Origin: Gonatopus flavifemur
Lineage: Eukaryota > Arthropoda > Insecta > Hymenoptera > Dryinidae
Assembly: GCA_018340375.1 (NCBI GenBank)
Contig: JAFFJZ010000052.1
Coordinates: forward strand, 124,001 to 188,000
DNA: 64,000 nt
Reading direction: 5' to 3'
Below are positions 10,630-22,237 of this stretch, in pieces; positions within the stretch are counted from its first letter, which is position 1, and each line of letters starts with the position of its first letter. The notes below the pieces were generated by a model. The model was not told where the DNA came from, did no database searches, and worked only from the letters and a program-made list of their open reading frames with translations. Position numbers and translations under genes: made by a program.

Positions 10630-11520
10630 GAACAAGTGATAAGTTCTTGGAATAATTGATGTTTTTGGATTCTGAAAATGAATCTGATTCCCAAATTGAT
10701 CCTGGTTAAGAACGGTGATTGTAGGTAGATTTTCAGGATACTTTTTCGACAATAATAGGTGCAATTTTATTCGTGAACGTTCTCAGCAAGGCACTTTGAC
10801 AAAGCGGTCCAAAGTTTATTTTTAGGTTTCCTTTTCAAAGCGTTTCGACAAGTTGTACATAGTCATTTTAGGACAACTGTTGGGGTTATATTTAAGATCA
10901 ATTTCCTCGAATGTTGTGAAGAAGAGATTGTATTGAAGTATTTTAGAACAAGTGATAAGTTCTTGCAAAAATTGATATTTTTTTATTCTGAAAATGGATC
11001 TTATTTCTGAATTGATCCTGGTTACGAACAGTGGTTGTAGATAGATGTTCAAGCTATTCTTCCAAGGGGTTTCGACAATGGAAGATACAATTTTATTTGT
11101 GAATGTTCTCTGCAAGGAGCTTTGACAAAGCCGTCCAAAGTCCATTATCAAATTTTCTTTTCAAAGCGCTTTGACAAGTTGTACATAGTCATTTTAGGAC
11201 AACTGTTGGGGTTATATTTGAGACCAATTTCCTCAAATGTTGTGGAGAAGGAATTGTATTGAAGTATTTTAGAACAAGTGTTAAGTTCTTGCAATAATTA
11301 ATGTTTTTGGATTCTGAGAATGGATTTCATTTCCAAATTGATCCTGGTTGAGAACGGTGACTGTAGGTAGATTTTCAAGCTACTTTCTCAAGAGGTTTCG
11401 ACAATAATAGGTGCAATTTTATTCGTGAACGTTCTCAGCAAGGCGCTTTGACAAAGCGGTCCAAAGTTTATTTTCAAGTTTTCTTCTCAAAGCGCTTCGA
11501 CAAGTTGTGCATAGTCATTT
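10557..11520 (+). repeat. Tandem repeat, three copies of about 320 bp
   Basis: Copies begin at 10557, 10873 and 11199, each with ACAACTGTTGGGRTTATATT, giving periods of 316 and 326 bp. Shared landmarks include GATCCTGGTT, TTCTCWGCAAGG, TTTGACAAAG and CATAGTCATTT. The first copy overlaps the end of the BESS coding exon. Copies two and three keep a readable version of that helix (QLLGLYLRSI in copy two) before a stop. The duplication therefore took in the 3' end of the gene and its downstream sequence. Confidence 0.85.
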
Positions 11521-11606
11521 CAATATCAAATACTTATAGATAACACGAAACCCACTCTGTTACAAGACCTTCTGAACTATTTTAGAATTCAAAGAATGCT
11601 CAGGAT

Positions 11607-11713
11607 CCTTCCAAAGGAGCTAATCAAGACCAGATGATCAAGACTGGATCACTTTAATTGGTTGAGGAGTGATCTGGTCTTGGTCATCTGGTCTGATCAG
11701 CTACTTCGGAAGG
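11607..11713. repeat. Imperfect inverted repeat (fold-back)
   Basis: The arms at about 11607-11652 and 11668-11713 share CCTTCC...AGCTRATCA...GACCAGATGA...GATCACT when read on opposite strands, with a 15-nt spacer. Mismatches are scattered. It could be an old palindromic MITE. No target duplication is clear. Confidence 0.5.
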
Positions 11714-11739
11714 CTGCTTAGTGTCCAGATGGATTCGTG

Positions 11740-13108
11740 TTGCACAAAACACCTTCCAAATTTTTTGGGATGTATGTTAGACTGTTACGGAAGCTTTTTT
11801 CAAAAATGTTTATTGGGTTAGTTATTATATTCCATTTACGAATATTGAATATGTTCTCAATCAAAATTTTGAATTGTACTACGATAATGATTTGTATTCT
11901 ATGTTATACTCGAATGTTATATTCTTTGAATCAGGGTTGTGGAAAGCAAATCCGGGCCCAGGGCGGATCTATTTGCAAGCCCCAATTCTGCGTCGGCATC
12001 ATCCCTGAATTTCTATTCACTGAAAAAGTGAACAAAAATCGGGGACCTCAAGAGACCTCGGTCCCGAGCCAAAGTACCCTGTCAGTCCCCTCTCCCCTCT
12101 CGTCAGACCTGCTTCAGATCATAATTTGATAATGAAACTTCTTTTTCTACAATACAACCTTCCATGAAAGATTATGTTTTCCCAGGTAAGGTTCCTAAAG
12201 ATGATGTGTTTGCACCCTGTAAAAAAGGAATCATCAAAATGATTGGTTCTTATCAAAATGAAATTTTTCTCATGGAAAATGTGCAGATTTCGAATGAGCT
12301 GCTCGAGAATTGAATTCTCTAAAGATTCTCGAAGTGATTCCGAATAAGTTTGAATCATTCTTAATCAGAGATTTGCACCATCAATCGGTTTGAATGATTT
12401 CGTTTTTACAAGGCAGGTTACCCTGGTGACAATTTTCCTCTAATATCATCGATTTTCTTTCAATTGCTCTTGCTGAATGGAAATGTTTTTTGCTGCAGTT
12501 CTTCATTTTCTTCCATAATACTTGATGAATCCCATTGAACAACTTCCAATTCCTCCTAATGACTTTACACAAGCTCTGAACAACTCTGAGAATCTCTGGA
12601 AAATCTGGACGGAATTTCATGGCTATTCAGGATCATTTTGAATGTTCCAGAGATTTTTGTTAAATTTCAGGAACATCATGAAGAGATATAAAGAAATTCA
12701 GCGAAAGACAGATCCAACAAGTGAGAGGAATTCAGAGAAATTATTTTCGCTAGGGGAAGGACTGTTTCGTTGAAAAAAAATCATCAACGGCTCTGGAGCA
12801 TCAAAACCCTCGTTGAGGAAACCCATTAGATTCTGTACAATGTTCTATTCCAGGCCAATGTGAAAAGTTTCAGATAGATTTGGTTAGATTTAATGGGCTA
12901 TTTCAAAATGAAGCTCTTTAAATCTTGCCAAATCTTATTCAAACCTAGACAATGTTCTCTTGTCAAATCTCAGTTGATTTGGTTTGAGTGGATTTGATGG
13001 GTTTTCCTGACCAGGGAAGGAACGGATGGAACTTTTCTGATGAACCAAAGTCTTGAATATCAACGTTCAAGTACACTGTCATGATTCTGCTCTAAATATA
13101 AATTGAAA
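11740..13108. other. No gene recognised
   Basis: Mostly AT-rich sequence. A patch at 11936-12115 is noticeably richer in G and C (CCGGGCCCAGGGCGGATC and nearby), like a fragment of another element, but I could not identify it. Confidence 0.4.
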
Positions 13109-13116
13109 GTTTAGAG

Positions 13117-13224
13117 CAGTGTTTCCACAACGGGATTGCTTTCTTCATTTGATTTTACTTTCTACTTATCAAAAGTTCATGATTGGCCAATTCCGTTGGA
13201 AAACGGGATAATGTGGGAACACTG
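13117..13224. mobile_element. hAT-like MITE, 108 bp
   Basis: The ends are inverted: CAGTGTTTCCACAACGGGAT at the left, and CAGTGTTCCCACATTATCCC when the right end is read on the minus strand. The flanking octamers GTTTAGAG (13109-13116) and GTTCAAAG (13225-13232) match at six of eight positions, as expected for an old 8-bp hAT target duplication. The CAGTG terminus also fits hAT. It has no coding capacity. Confidence 0.6.
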
Positions 13225-13348
13225 GTTCAAAGTAATATCTAAACATGAAAGAAAACAAATCATGAAAATTATTAATATCTGTTGATTATTATGTTCATAA
13301 TTGTTTGCATATTTCCCATGAATCTCTTGCAGGTTCAACCTCATACTA

Positions 13349-13941
13349 CTGTGGGCAAAAAGTAAGGTGAATTTTCAATTTGAACTTCGCGGGCTTGACA
13401 TTTCAGGCTAGTTCTTTTTTCTCAAGTTGGCAGGACTGTTAATGACATTTCTGCCTAATTTCATGTCAATGTCATTATCAGTAATACATTGACGCTTGTG
13501 TTCACCAAACGACCGAGAGTGCATTTTTCGATTTTGACAATGTCTGATTTGATTGAGCAGAAAAGTGCAATCAAATTTTGTTTGCGAAATGAAATTTCGG
13601 CTGCGGAAACTTCGAGGATTTTGCGGAAGGCCTTTGGTGATTCCACCATGTCGCAGAAAAATGTTTATAAGTGGTACAAAGACTTCAAAGAGGGTGGAGG
13701 ACGTGTTGATGACTTGGAGCGCTCCGGACGACCATCAAGGTCAACAGATGACCAACACGTCGATGGAGTGAAGGAATTAGTGCTCAAAAATCGTCGGTCG
13801 ACTGTTAGAGACCTTACTGATATAATGCGTGAAGCAATTCGTCTAAAAAGACCAGAATTATGGGCCAACAACTCTTGGTTTTTGCATCACGATAATGCAC
13901 CGTCTCATACTGCACTGGTTCTTCGTGACCATTTCGCGAAA
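13349..13941 (+). pseudogene. Mariner transposase, internally deleted and truncated
   Basis: The left terminus (CTGTGGGCAAAAAGTAAGG) follows a TA at 13347-13348. The coding frame from the ATG at 13540 gives the DNA-binding half (LIEQKSAIKFCLRNEISAAE, then MSQKNVYKWYKDFKEG and DDLERSGRPS) and then jumps at about 13822 from RDLTDI to REAIRLKRPELW and HHDNAPSHTA. The part with the first catalytic Asp is therefore deleted and only the second remains. The 3' end is cut at 13941 by a short hairpin, so the third Asp and the right terminus are absent. This copy cannot be active. Confidence 0.8.
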
Positions 13942-13989
13942 AATTATAAGAGCTGTCATCAAAACAATCCTATGACAGCTCTCATAATT
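13942..13989. repeat. Short hairpin at the mariner breakpoint
   Basis: AATTATAAGAGCTGTCAT (13942-13959) and ATGACAGCTCTCATAATT (13972-13989) are inverted with one mismatch around a 12-nt loop. The hairpin begins exactly where the mariner reading ends, so it may be a small insertion or a rearrangement junction. Confidence 0.6.
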
Positions 13990-14283
13990 GTGATAACAAG
14001 ATCCGGATTGTGGAGGCGCTTATTTCAAAACCAACCATGAGAAGAACATTAAACTTTCAAACATATCGAACGAGTGATGAAATTGGAATCATGGATCGTG
14101 AAGAGACCAAAAACTTGATTTCCCAATGAAGTATGCTCACAAAACTGCGGACCCTACGAAAATAGCAAGACAGCAAAGTGTTGAAAAAATACCCAGGAAA
14201 TGGTTGGAAATATCGAGCGACAATTTTCAGCGATTCAGGGGGTTGTATCACCACCTTGCTGGAAAAAAGCGGTTAAAAAGGAT
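13990..14283. other. No gene recognised
   Basis: This is about 290 bp between the truncated mariner and the BEL/Pao insertion. Before that insertion it would have been contiguous with 22081 onward, which is Harbinger intron sequence. I see no coding match in it. Confidence 0.4.
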
Positions 14284-14657
14284 TGTTCGAACTTCATCTC
14301 AAACGTTCGAATATTCTGAAAATCAAACACATTATACTCGGAGCCTCTGGGCGGACCATACACACTCTCTCAATCTCACACGTACATCACACTCACATTC
14401 ATACATACTCACGTACACTATATTGCAATCACACTATGATACAAGTCCACCTGTACTGTACTTGTAGTATTTCAGAGTCGTCTTGTCCGTCTAGTCGAAC
14501 GGTCTATATGTATATCGTTGTACGAGGAATTAAAACGTGTCAAATCAGGTAATGAGAATCAATGATTCACGAGATCATCTAACCGCGAATTCCTTCGGAA
14601 TACAACCCTGTTTCCTTCTTGATACAATCCTTCTCACATCCAATCAAACTTTCAACA
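14284..14657 (+). repeat. BEL/Pao 5' LTR
   Basis: This is 374 bp, beginning TGTTCGAACTTCATCTCAAA and ending CTTTCAACA. It nearly matches 21709-22080. It should contain the element's promoter and polyadenylation signals; AATTAAA near 14527 is a weak candidate for the latter. Confidence 0.92.
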
Positions 14658-16203
14658 CTGGACCTCCGAGCCGGATGGCTCGTATTCCGTTCCTTACGAT
14701 TTTTCCTTCTTCTTCCTCGTGGTTATCATCGGCTGTGAGCCGTTCCCGCCAATACTGAGTTAGGTGAAATTACGAACATTTACGCATATCTCACTCGTGG
14801 GAAACCTTGATTACCGGCTTCAAGGTGTAGTGCATTGGGAAATGCATCGAAATTGAAGAACACATCGATTTCTACCTTCAATCAACTGATGCAGTGTTCG
14901 TTATAAGTGAATTTGTTTTACAAGCCACGTTATACGAACTTGTAACACGTGAGCGTTCGATTCACTTTTGGAAGGAATGGGAAATCAGGACCATTTCTCT
15001 AGTTTGTACCTGGAAGGTGCATCCTAATATATTGCATTTAATCCAATGCATTATATCCGCGTACTGCAAGCTGGAATCATATTCCGATACATTGTATGGG
15101 TACCTACATACATACATACACACATACATCGTATGTAACAAGGAAGACGGCATCGGATTCATGGTATGCTGAAGCAGTCATCACACCGAGGCTTCGTCAC
15201 GTCGATCCACATATGCCTTTCCAACGAGATACGACCATCCATGTATTCACGGTGTGAATGCTCCTTATACCTACACCAATGATGACGACTCAACAACAAC
15301 ATCGCTTCGACCTTCGTATCATTATTTCAGTTCTTTTCAAATTCCATTATTTCATGAATATCTCTGTTGAAATTGAAATTGAATTATTCGACAAATGACG
15401 ATTTGCTTACTTCAATGTATTCTAGTTCAAATTCAAAATAATCTCATACAATCTTTGCTCGATTCACATTGATCTATTCCCTTCACTGATTTTCTTTGAT
15501 TAAAATCGATATTTTGCTGAGTTATAAATACTTTCATTCGTTCACTTTTCATTGCATTTTTTATTTTTCATCTTCATTCCATTTCAACCTTATATATGAT
15601 CATTCTTTCAGTCATGAGCTTTAAGCCATTATTGAACGATCTATTCGTTCTTTACATTCCTGTGTTATGGTTTTGGAATATGCATTTTATTATCACTTGA
15701 TTCAAGACTTTGACAGGTATACGAGAAGGGAAACGTACATGTAGCTAGTAACAAGGATAATTGTACTTCTTAGGACGATAAATTCGTCACAACTCATTGA
15801 AATGTTCCAATTCGTTACAATTCTTTTCGATGATCCATATGTTTGACTTTACTATATTGAATCAATACGTTTTGTATATTAACTTTCTGAATTATTGAAA
15901 TCGCGTTTGATATTCTCTGTATCTTGAATCAATTCAACTGATATCGACGCAACCTTGTATGCGATTTCCTGGGAGTTATAACCTGAATGTTTTAATCGAA
16001 TACTTGTCAACTGCATTAATACTCATTCATTCGTTTTAAGAAATTTATTGCTCACTCATTGCAGATTTGTTGATAATCGCGTTACGTTAATACTCTAATT
16101 GCCGATCTACCATCACGCTTGAATAGTGCTCAGTTCATAAGTTATTTAGCTGTTTTTTAAACATTCAAACTTGCTCATATTTAGTTTAGTACAGCGAGTC
16201 AAC
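14658..16203 (+). other. BEL/Pao 5' leader
   Basis: This AT-rich stretch lies between the 5' LTR and the gag ATG, with no long ORF. It holds a short CATA/CACA run near 15106-15130. The length (1.5 kb) is long but not exceptional for an LTR element. Confidence 0.6.
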
Positions 16204-17262
16204 ATGACATCTGAGGAAGTTAGGAAATTGTGTGCAAGCCAAGACAGGCTACGGGGCTTGATATCCCGTTCGTACTTGAACTTTACCAAGTCAGGTGCTG
16301 CTCAGATGACGAGTGGCAGTTGCGAGGCTTGATTGGGTCTCCTCGAGGCCAAATGGTCGCAGTTTTCACAACAACATGAAAAACTGACTGATTTATATGA
16401 TGAAACTCTACACAAGGACCTTCCTTACTTCCTTGAAGACCATTACGCTCTTGGAGAGGAGAGTTATCTACTCCAAAAGAGTCATTTTCTTGATAAGGCT
16501 GGTTCTTACAATAATTCTGAATCTTCGGCATCTGGTGCACTGAATACGAGCATACAAGGCAAGCATACCTTTCGTCACCACCTACCGAAAATCGATACAC
16601 CCAAGTTCGATGGGACGTTTCAGAATTGGAACAATTTTCGCGATTTATTCACCGCGCTTATCATTTCGAACAGTTCGCTCACCAATATAGAACGAATTCA
16701 TCACCTTAAACTCAGTTTAACCGGCGAGTCGGCTCAACTCTTGAATAACATACCTATAACGGCTGACAATTTCACCAGAGCATGGGATATTTTAACCGAC
16801 CGGTATCATAACATTCGACTGCTGGTGAATGCTCAGTTGTCATCCCTTGGCTGGCTAAAATCTATGACTATTGAGTCGGCAACAGAACTTGAACGTTTAG
16901 TTAATGGTACTACAGACGCGGTCGGTACTCTCGAACATTTAGGAAGACCAACGAAAACTTGGGACGACTGGTTGGTATTTATTACCACGAATAGGTTAGA
17001 TTCGCGAACTCGACGTGATTGGGAGGATCAACTCGGTGACCAACAAGATCCCCCGACCTACAAAAGCCTTATAGATTTCCTAAACACGCGAATAAGGACC
17101 TTGGAGGCGTTAGATCACTCAACCAAGCGCAACCACCAACCATTTCCCACGAAACCACGGCCTAATACTCCCTATCAGCCTGAACCATCAACGGTAGTTC
17201 GTGCACACCCTGTATCTAAAGCCGTGAAAGTAAAAAGAAACCGTCAAGACCAGTACACCTGA
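16204..17262 (+). pseudogene. BEL/Pao gag, one in-frame stop
   Basis: Gag builds the particle that packages the element RNA. The frame starts at the ATG 16204 (MTSEEVRKLCASQDRLRGLI) and meets a TGA at 16330-16332. It stays open to 17262 with the usual Pao gag features: a DUF1759-like core (LPKIDTPKFDGTFQNWNNFR), then ERIHHLKLSLTGESAQLL and RYHNIRLLVNAQL. The frame then shifts by one base around 17260, because the zinc-knuckle segment that should follow is in another frame. The DUF number is recalled. Confidence 0.85.
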
Positions 17263-20200
17263 TCTCCAGAAATATCCCCGCTGTCAACAGCCGCACTATG
17301 AGGGGTCATGTTCTATTTTCAAAGCCAACACACTACCACAGAAACGCGAACTTGGTCGAACACATAACCTGTGCCTAAATTGTTTGGGAGCGCACAACCT
17401 TAGTGATTGCCGATCGCAAAAGGGTTGTCGACATTGTTACCAGCGACACCACTCATCATTACATGATCATGCGACCACTCAGCCTCAGCATACACCTTCT
17501 ACCCCTTCTCAATCTGTTATGCGATCTACACCACCCAATTCGACAAACCTACCGGTGGTCAACACTTTAATTGGCATGACCACACCAATACGTTCTTCTT
17601 CGGTTCTCCTGGCCACGGCCATGATTAATATCCAGGGCAACAATGGTCGTTGTTCACTGACACGCGCGCTCATTGATCCTCGCGTGGAGACGAACTTTGT
17701 TTCCGAAAATCTGATTCAACGATTGAGATTGCTCCGACATTCATCTAGGGTCCGTGTGTCTGGAATAAGGGGAAATTCCTCGGAGATGTCTCGTGGTTAA
17801 GCTCAATTCGTGATCACACCACATCATTGCCGATCAGTTCAGTTAACAATCAATGCCTTGATTCTCCCTAAACTAACGGACTACCTACCTAAGCAGAACA
17901 TCCTAGCAGCCAACTGGCCTCATCTGGACGGGCTTGTACTAGCTGATCCTGACATTGGGTCATCTGATCCCATTGATCTTTTGTTAGGATGCGAAACCTA
18001 TGCCCTCATAATGAGACCAGGATTAAGAACATGCCATCCAGGTGAACCCTTGGCCCAGGAAACCGTTCTAGGCTGAATCCTTACTGGTCCTTTGAATATC
18101 GATTCCAGCAATGCGGTAAATGACTCGAACCTTTCAGAAACATCTGTATGCGGACATCCTTGCATACTAAAGGACCCTCTTCCTGATTTACTCCAGCGTT
18201 TCTGGACTCAAGAAGAAGTCTCACTTCCTACTTGCTCCGTACTTACAGATAATGAGCAACGCTGTGAGGATCATTTCTCTTCTACTCACACGCGTTCATC
18301 TGACGGTCGATACATTGTACGATTGCCTTTTACAAATGCTCCGATGCAGCTAGGCGAATCAAAACCTCAAGCCTTACGTACCTTGTGTAGGATGGAACGA
18401 CGATTCAGTCGGAATCCCGACCTACACTCCTCCTATACAACTTTTCTCAAGGAATACTCGGACCAGGGACACATGGAGGAAGCGCTAACAGACAGTGCAC
18501 CCGATTCATGTTACTACCTACCTCATCATGGAGTAACCAAAGAAACAAGTAGTACAACGAACTTACGTGTTGTATTCAATGGATCACAGAAATCTTCTTC
18601 GGGCTTTTCCTTTAATGATTTCCTAGCAACCGGGCCCAAATTGCAACACGAACTTCCTTCAATACTAGCACGATGGCGAGCACATCGAATAGTTTTTTCT
18701 ACCGATATAGGAAAGATGTTCCGCCAGATTGTAGTACATCTAGACGATCGGGATTACCAACGTATAGTCTGGCGAGAACAATCCAATCAGATACCGCTCG
18801 TCTACCGCCTGAACACCGTTACCTATGGGATGCGATGTGCTCCGTACTTGGCGTTTCGTACTTCAAAACAGCTTGCTCGGGATGAATCACTCTCCTATCC
18901 TAACGCTGCAACTGTTTTGGAGGACAATACCTACGTGGATGATCTACTTGCAGGGTCCTCTGACACCGACTCCGCTCTAACTCTACAACAAGAATTGATC
19001 AACCTACTATCCACAGGTGGTTCTCCATTGAAAAAATGGATTGCTAACCATCCACGTCTTCTCGCTGCTATTCCCAACGATTGGGGAAACAGTACGCCCG
19101 CACTTTCCTGGCGAACTGGCTTTGCCTATTCTGCCCTGGGGCTACAGTGGTGCCCTAACTCTGATGAATTCCTATTCCGTTTCACGCCATGTGAATTTTC
19201 CGATGTGAACACCAAGCGGTCAGTGCTGGCCAGCATTACGAAAGTTTCCGTCCCTTTAGGCTGGCTTGCCCCTGCTACCATCAGGTACAAGGTGTTCATG
19301 CAATCACTGTGGCTCCTGGGAACCGGATGGGACGACGAACTTCATGAAAATACTGCTTCTCAACGGAATCGACTCAAAACCGATCTCAATCATATCTCCC
19401 TTATCAGGATTCCTAGATGGTTGGGATTGGAACCTAACTTGCTGTTCGTTGAGTTCCATGGCTTCGCCGACGCATCACAGCTCGCTTACTCCGCAGCCCT
19501 ATACTTGCGTTGCTGTACCGCTGCTGGGCGAATTCAGACAACACTCATTGCAGCTAAAACTGAAGTTGCTCCATTGAAGCAGGTATCCATTCCGCGCCTC
19601 GAACTTTGCGGAGCTCAATTGGCGGCTCGACTCGCGGTACATATGGCCAGAACTTTGTCTCTTGAGACCATTCCTCTGCATCTTTGGTCCGACAGTACCA
19701 TTGTTTTGGCCTGGATCAAAGCCACCCCTAGAACTTGGAAGACCTATGTAGCAAACCGAGTTGCGGACATTCAGACAACTGTTCCACACGCTCAATGGCA
19801 CCATGTTCTGGGACTGGACAATCCAGCCGACTGTGCAAGTAGAGGGCTGACCTTTGAAGAGCTCAGTCAATTCTCACTGTGGTGGAACGGTCCAGCATGG
19901 CTCTCTGTTCAGCCTTCTCCCTGGCCCAATGCTGACACTATCGAGGAGACTACTACTCAGGATGAGCAGCGTACCTTCGCTCACTTACAGATAGAATCAG
20001 ACCTCTGCCCAGCATGGGAACTATTCAAATCAATAGCTTCTTCCTACCAGAAGCTTATCAGAATTACCGCCTAGTGCCATCGATGGGTATCAAACTTTAG
20101 GGCTTGTCACCCTCCCTCCGACACAAATCCAGATACTGACTATTCATCCCCTTCCGAGTTACTTGAGGCCCAACGTTTCTGGATGCGTACCATCCAACAC

Positions 20201-21544
20201 CATGCTTTCGCCTCAGAACTCAAGATTCTTCCAGATTCGACTCGACAACTGCGAAGCAATAGTCCTTCAATTCCCTTACGGCCAATATTGGACAAACATC
20301 AAATTCTGCGTGTCGAGGGACGACTGAAACACTCCTCACTCAATCCCGACGAACAGAAACCAATGATCCTACCTGGAGATTTCCCATTCACCGACCTTCT
20401 CGTGAACAGTTTCCATAGGAAATTACTCCATGGAGGTGCTCAACTGACCTTGTCTGCTATCCGTCAGAAATACTGGATCCTTCGGGGGCGCCAAGTCGTT
20501 GAGCGTTGCATTTCCAAATGCCATACATGCTCACGTTACCGCGCAACAACTGCGACACAAGTATTGGGGAATCTACCTTTCACTCACGTTCGACCAGCGA
20601 GACCGTTTCTCAAAACCGGATTGGACTATTGCGGCCCAGTTGATCTACGCCTCAGTTCTGGACGCGGATACAAGTCTCAGAAGGGTTATGTGGTTGTGTT
20701 CGTATGTTCCACCACACGAGCAGCCCATCTGGAATTAGTCACGTGATATTCTAGCGCTCACTTTTTGGCTGCCTTTCGACGTTTCATCTCTCGTAGAGGC
20801 ATTCCCTTGGACCTCTTCAGTGACTGTGGTACGAACTTTATCGGCGCCAATGCAGAGCTCAAAACTCTGTTCTCACGGGCCTCTAAAACATCAGAAACGA
20901 TCGCAAACTTGCTAGCCAACGATGGCACCGTGTGGCACTTCAATCCACCTGGGGCGCCACATCACGGAGGACTCTGGGAGGCAGCTGTTAAGTCCGTGAA
21001 ATTTCACTTGAAAAGGGTACTCGGTACTGCTGTTCTCACGTACGAAGAGCTGACCACCCTACTCTGCCAAGTCGAAGCATGCTTAAACTCGCGTCCCTTG
21101 CATGCTCTAACGGACGATCCTTCGGATCTAACTGCGTTAACACCAGCACACTTTCTAACTGGTGATCACCTACTATCCGTGCCTGAACTGTCCTTATCCG
21201 ATGTCAAACTGAACCGACTGTCACACTGGCAATTAGTCCAACGCATGCGAGAAGATTTTTGGTCGCGTTGGTCCTCAGAATATTTGCACACATTGCAGAA
21301 GTTACCTAAATGGCGTCAGCGAAATCCTTCTGTTCAAGTAGGTGATTTAGCCATCCTTACCTCCGAAACCCAACCTCCTTGCAAATGGCCACTGTGTAGA
21401 GTCATCGACGTACATCCCGATGAAGAAGGTAATGTCCGCGTAGTCACGATAAAAACTGCCACCTCAGTGTTCAAACGGCCCATCGTTAGACTCGCTCTGC
21501 TCCCGCGTCCTGATGCTCCGAACAACGATGTGGTTCTTAAGTAA
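17263..21544 (+). pseudogene. BEL/Pao pol: knuckle, protease, RT, RNase H, integrase; four stops
   Basis: After the frameshift, a Cys/His knuckle segment (CQQPHYEG, CLNCLGAHNLSDC, CRHCYQRHH) leads into the protease. Its active-site segment reads ALIDPRVETNFVSE, while the family normally has a Gly where Arg stands. Reverse transcriptase follows at about 18540-19000 (FSTDIGKMFRQI, then YVDDLLAG), then RNase H (FADASQLAYSAAL; DSTIVLAWI), and integrase from about 20420 with an HHCC finger (HGGAQL, then CISKCHTC) and the catalytic Asp, Asp, Glu in GLDYCGPV, FSDCGTNF and GLWEAAVKS. One frame spans all of it, with stops at 17798 (TAA), 18074 (TGA), 20072 (TAG) and 20744 (TGA). Apart from the protease loop, the catalytic residues are intact. 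Confidence 0.9.
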
Positions 21545-21708
21545 TAACCTTACGGCTTGACACCACTCTCCAGGGCGGGCGGAGGGTCGGTCAACTACCT
21601 ATCAAAACTGCAATTAGGGAGCAACACTCGTACGTAAAGTTAACTGTTAATTTACTTAAGGTTCAGATTAAGAATCGGTCGTCTCCTTCAGACACGAGGC
21701 GGGCGGAA

Positions 21709-22080
21709 TGTTCGAACTTCATCTCAAACGTTCGAATATTCTGAAAATCAAACACATTATACTCGAAGCCTCTGGGCGGACCATACACACTCTCTCAATC
21801 TCACACGTACATCACACTCACATTCATACATACTCACGTACACTATATTGCAATCACACTATGATACAAGTCCACCTGTACTGTACTTATAGTATTTCAG
21901 AGTCGTCTTGTCCGTCAAGTCGAACGGTCTATATGTATATCGTTGTACGAGGAATTAAAACGTGTCAAATCAAGTAATGAGAATCAATGATTCACGAGAT
22001 CATCTAACCATATTCCTCCGGAATACAACCCTGTTTCCTTTCTCATACAATCCTTCTTACATTCAATCAAACTTTCAACA
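21709..22080 (+). repeat. BEL/Pao 3' LTR
   Basis: This is 372 bp and matches the 5' LTR at about 97% by eye. It is followed directly by GGAT, the target duplication. A recent origin is unlikely given the number of differences. Confidence 0.92.
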
Positions 22081-22237
22081 GGATTAATTGGGATTGAGAT
22101 TCAATTTGATCCAGTTCATCCCAATTTTCAAGCAGCTTCGCGTGAATTTGGGAAAAAATATGAGGACAATGGTTGCATAGATACTTTGACCGTCTGGGTG
22201 AATATGAACATATCATTGAATCCAATATAAAACTTAC

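Larger units (their letters stand above)
14284..22080 (+). mobile_element. Full-length BEL/Pao LTR retrotransposon
   Basis: LTRs at 14284-14657 and 21709-22080 begin TGTTCG and end CAACA. By eye they differ at roughly a dozen sites plus a short indel. A 4-bp duplication (GGAT) flanks the element at 14280-14283 and 22081-22084. A purine-rich tract (GAGGCGGGCGGAA) precedes the 3' LTR, and a TGGACCTCC sequence two bases after the 5' LTR is a possible primer-binding site. A 1.5-kb leader precedes gag. Coding runs gag (16204) to integrase (21544). All five in-frame stops look like simple substitutions. The element lies within Harbinger sequence. Confidence 0.92.

Noticed and set aside
10822..11151. 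Minus-strand ORF of 109 residues in the tandem repeat
   Set aside because: It is the shadow of the 320-bp repeat and does not persist in the same form in all copies.
14283..14552. ORF nearly identical to one at 21708-21977
   Set aside because: Both are chance ORFs within the two LTRs.
19499..19870. Minus-strand ORF of 123 residues inside BEL/Pao pol
   Set aside because: It is antisense to the RNase H region.
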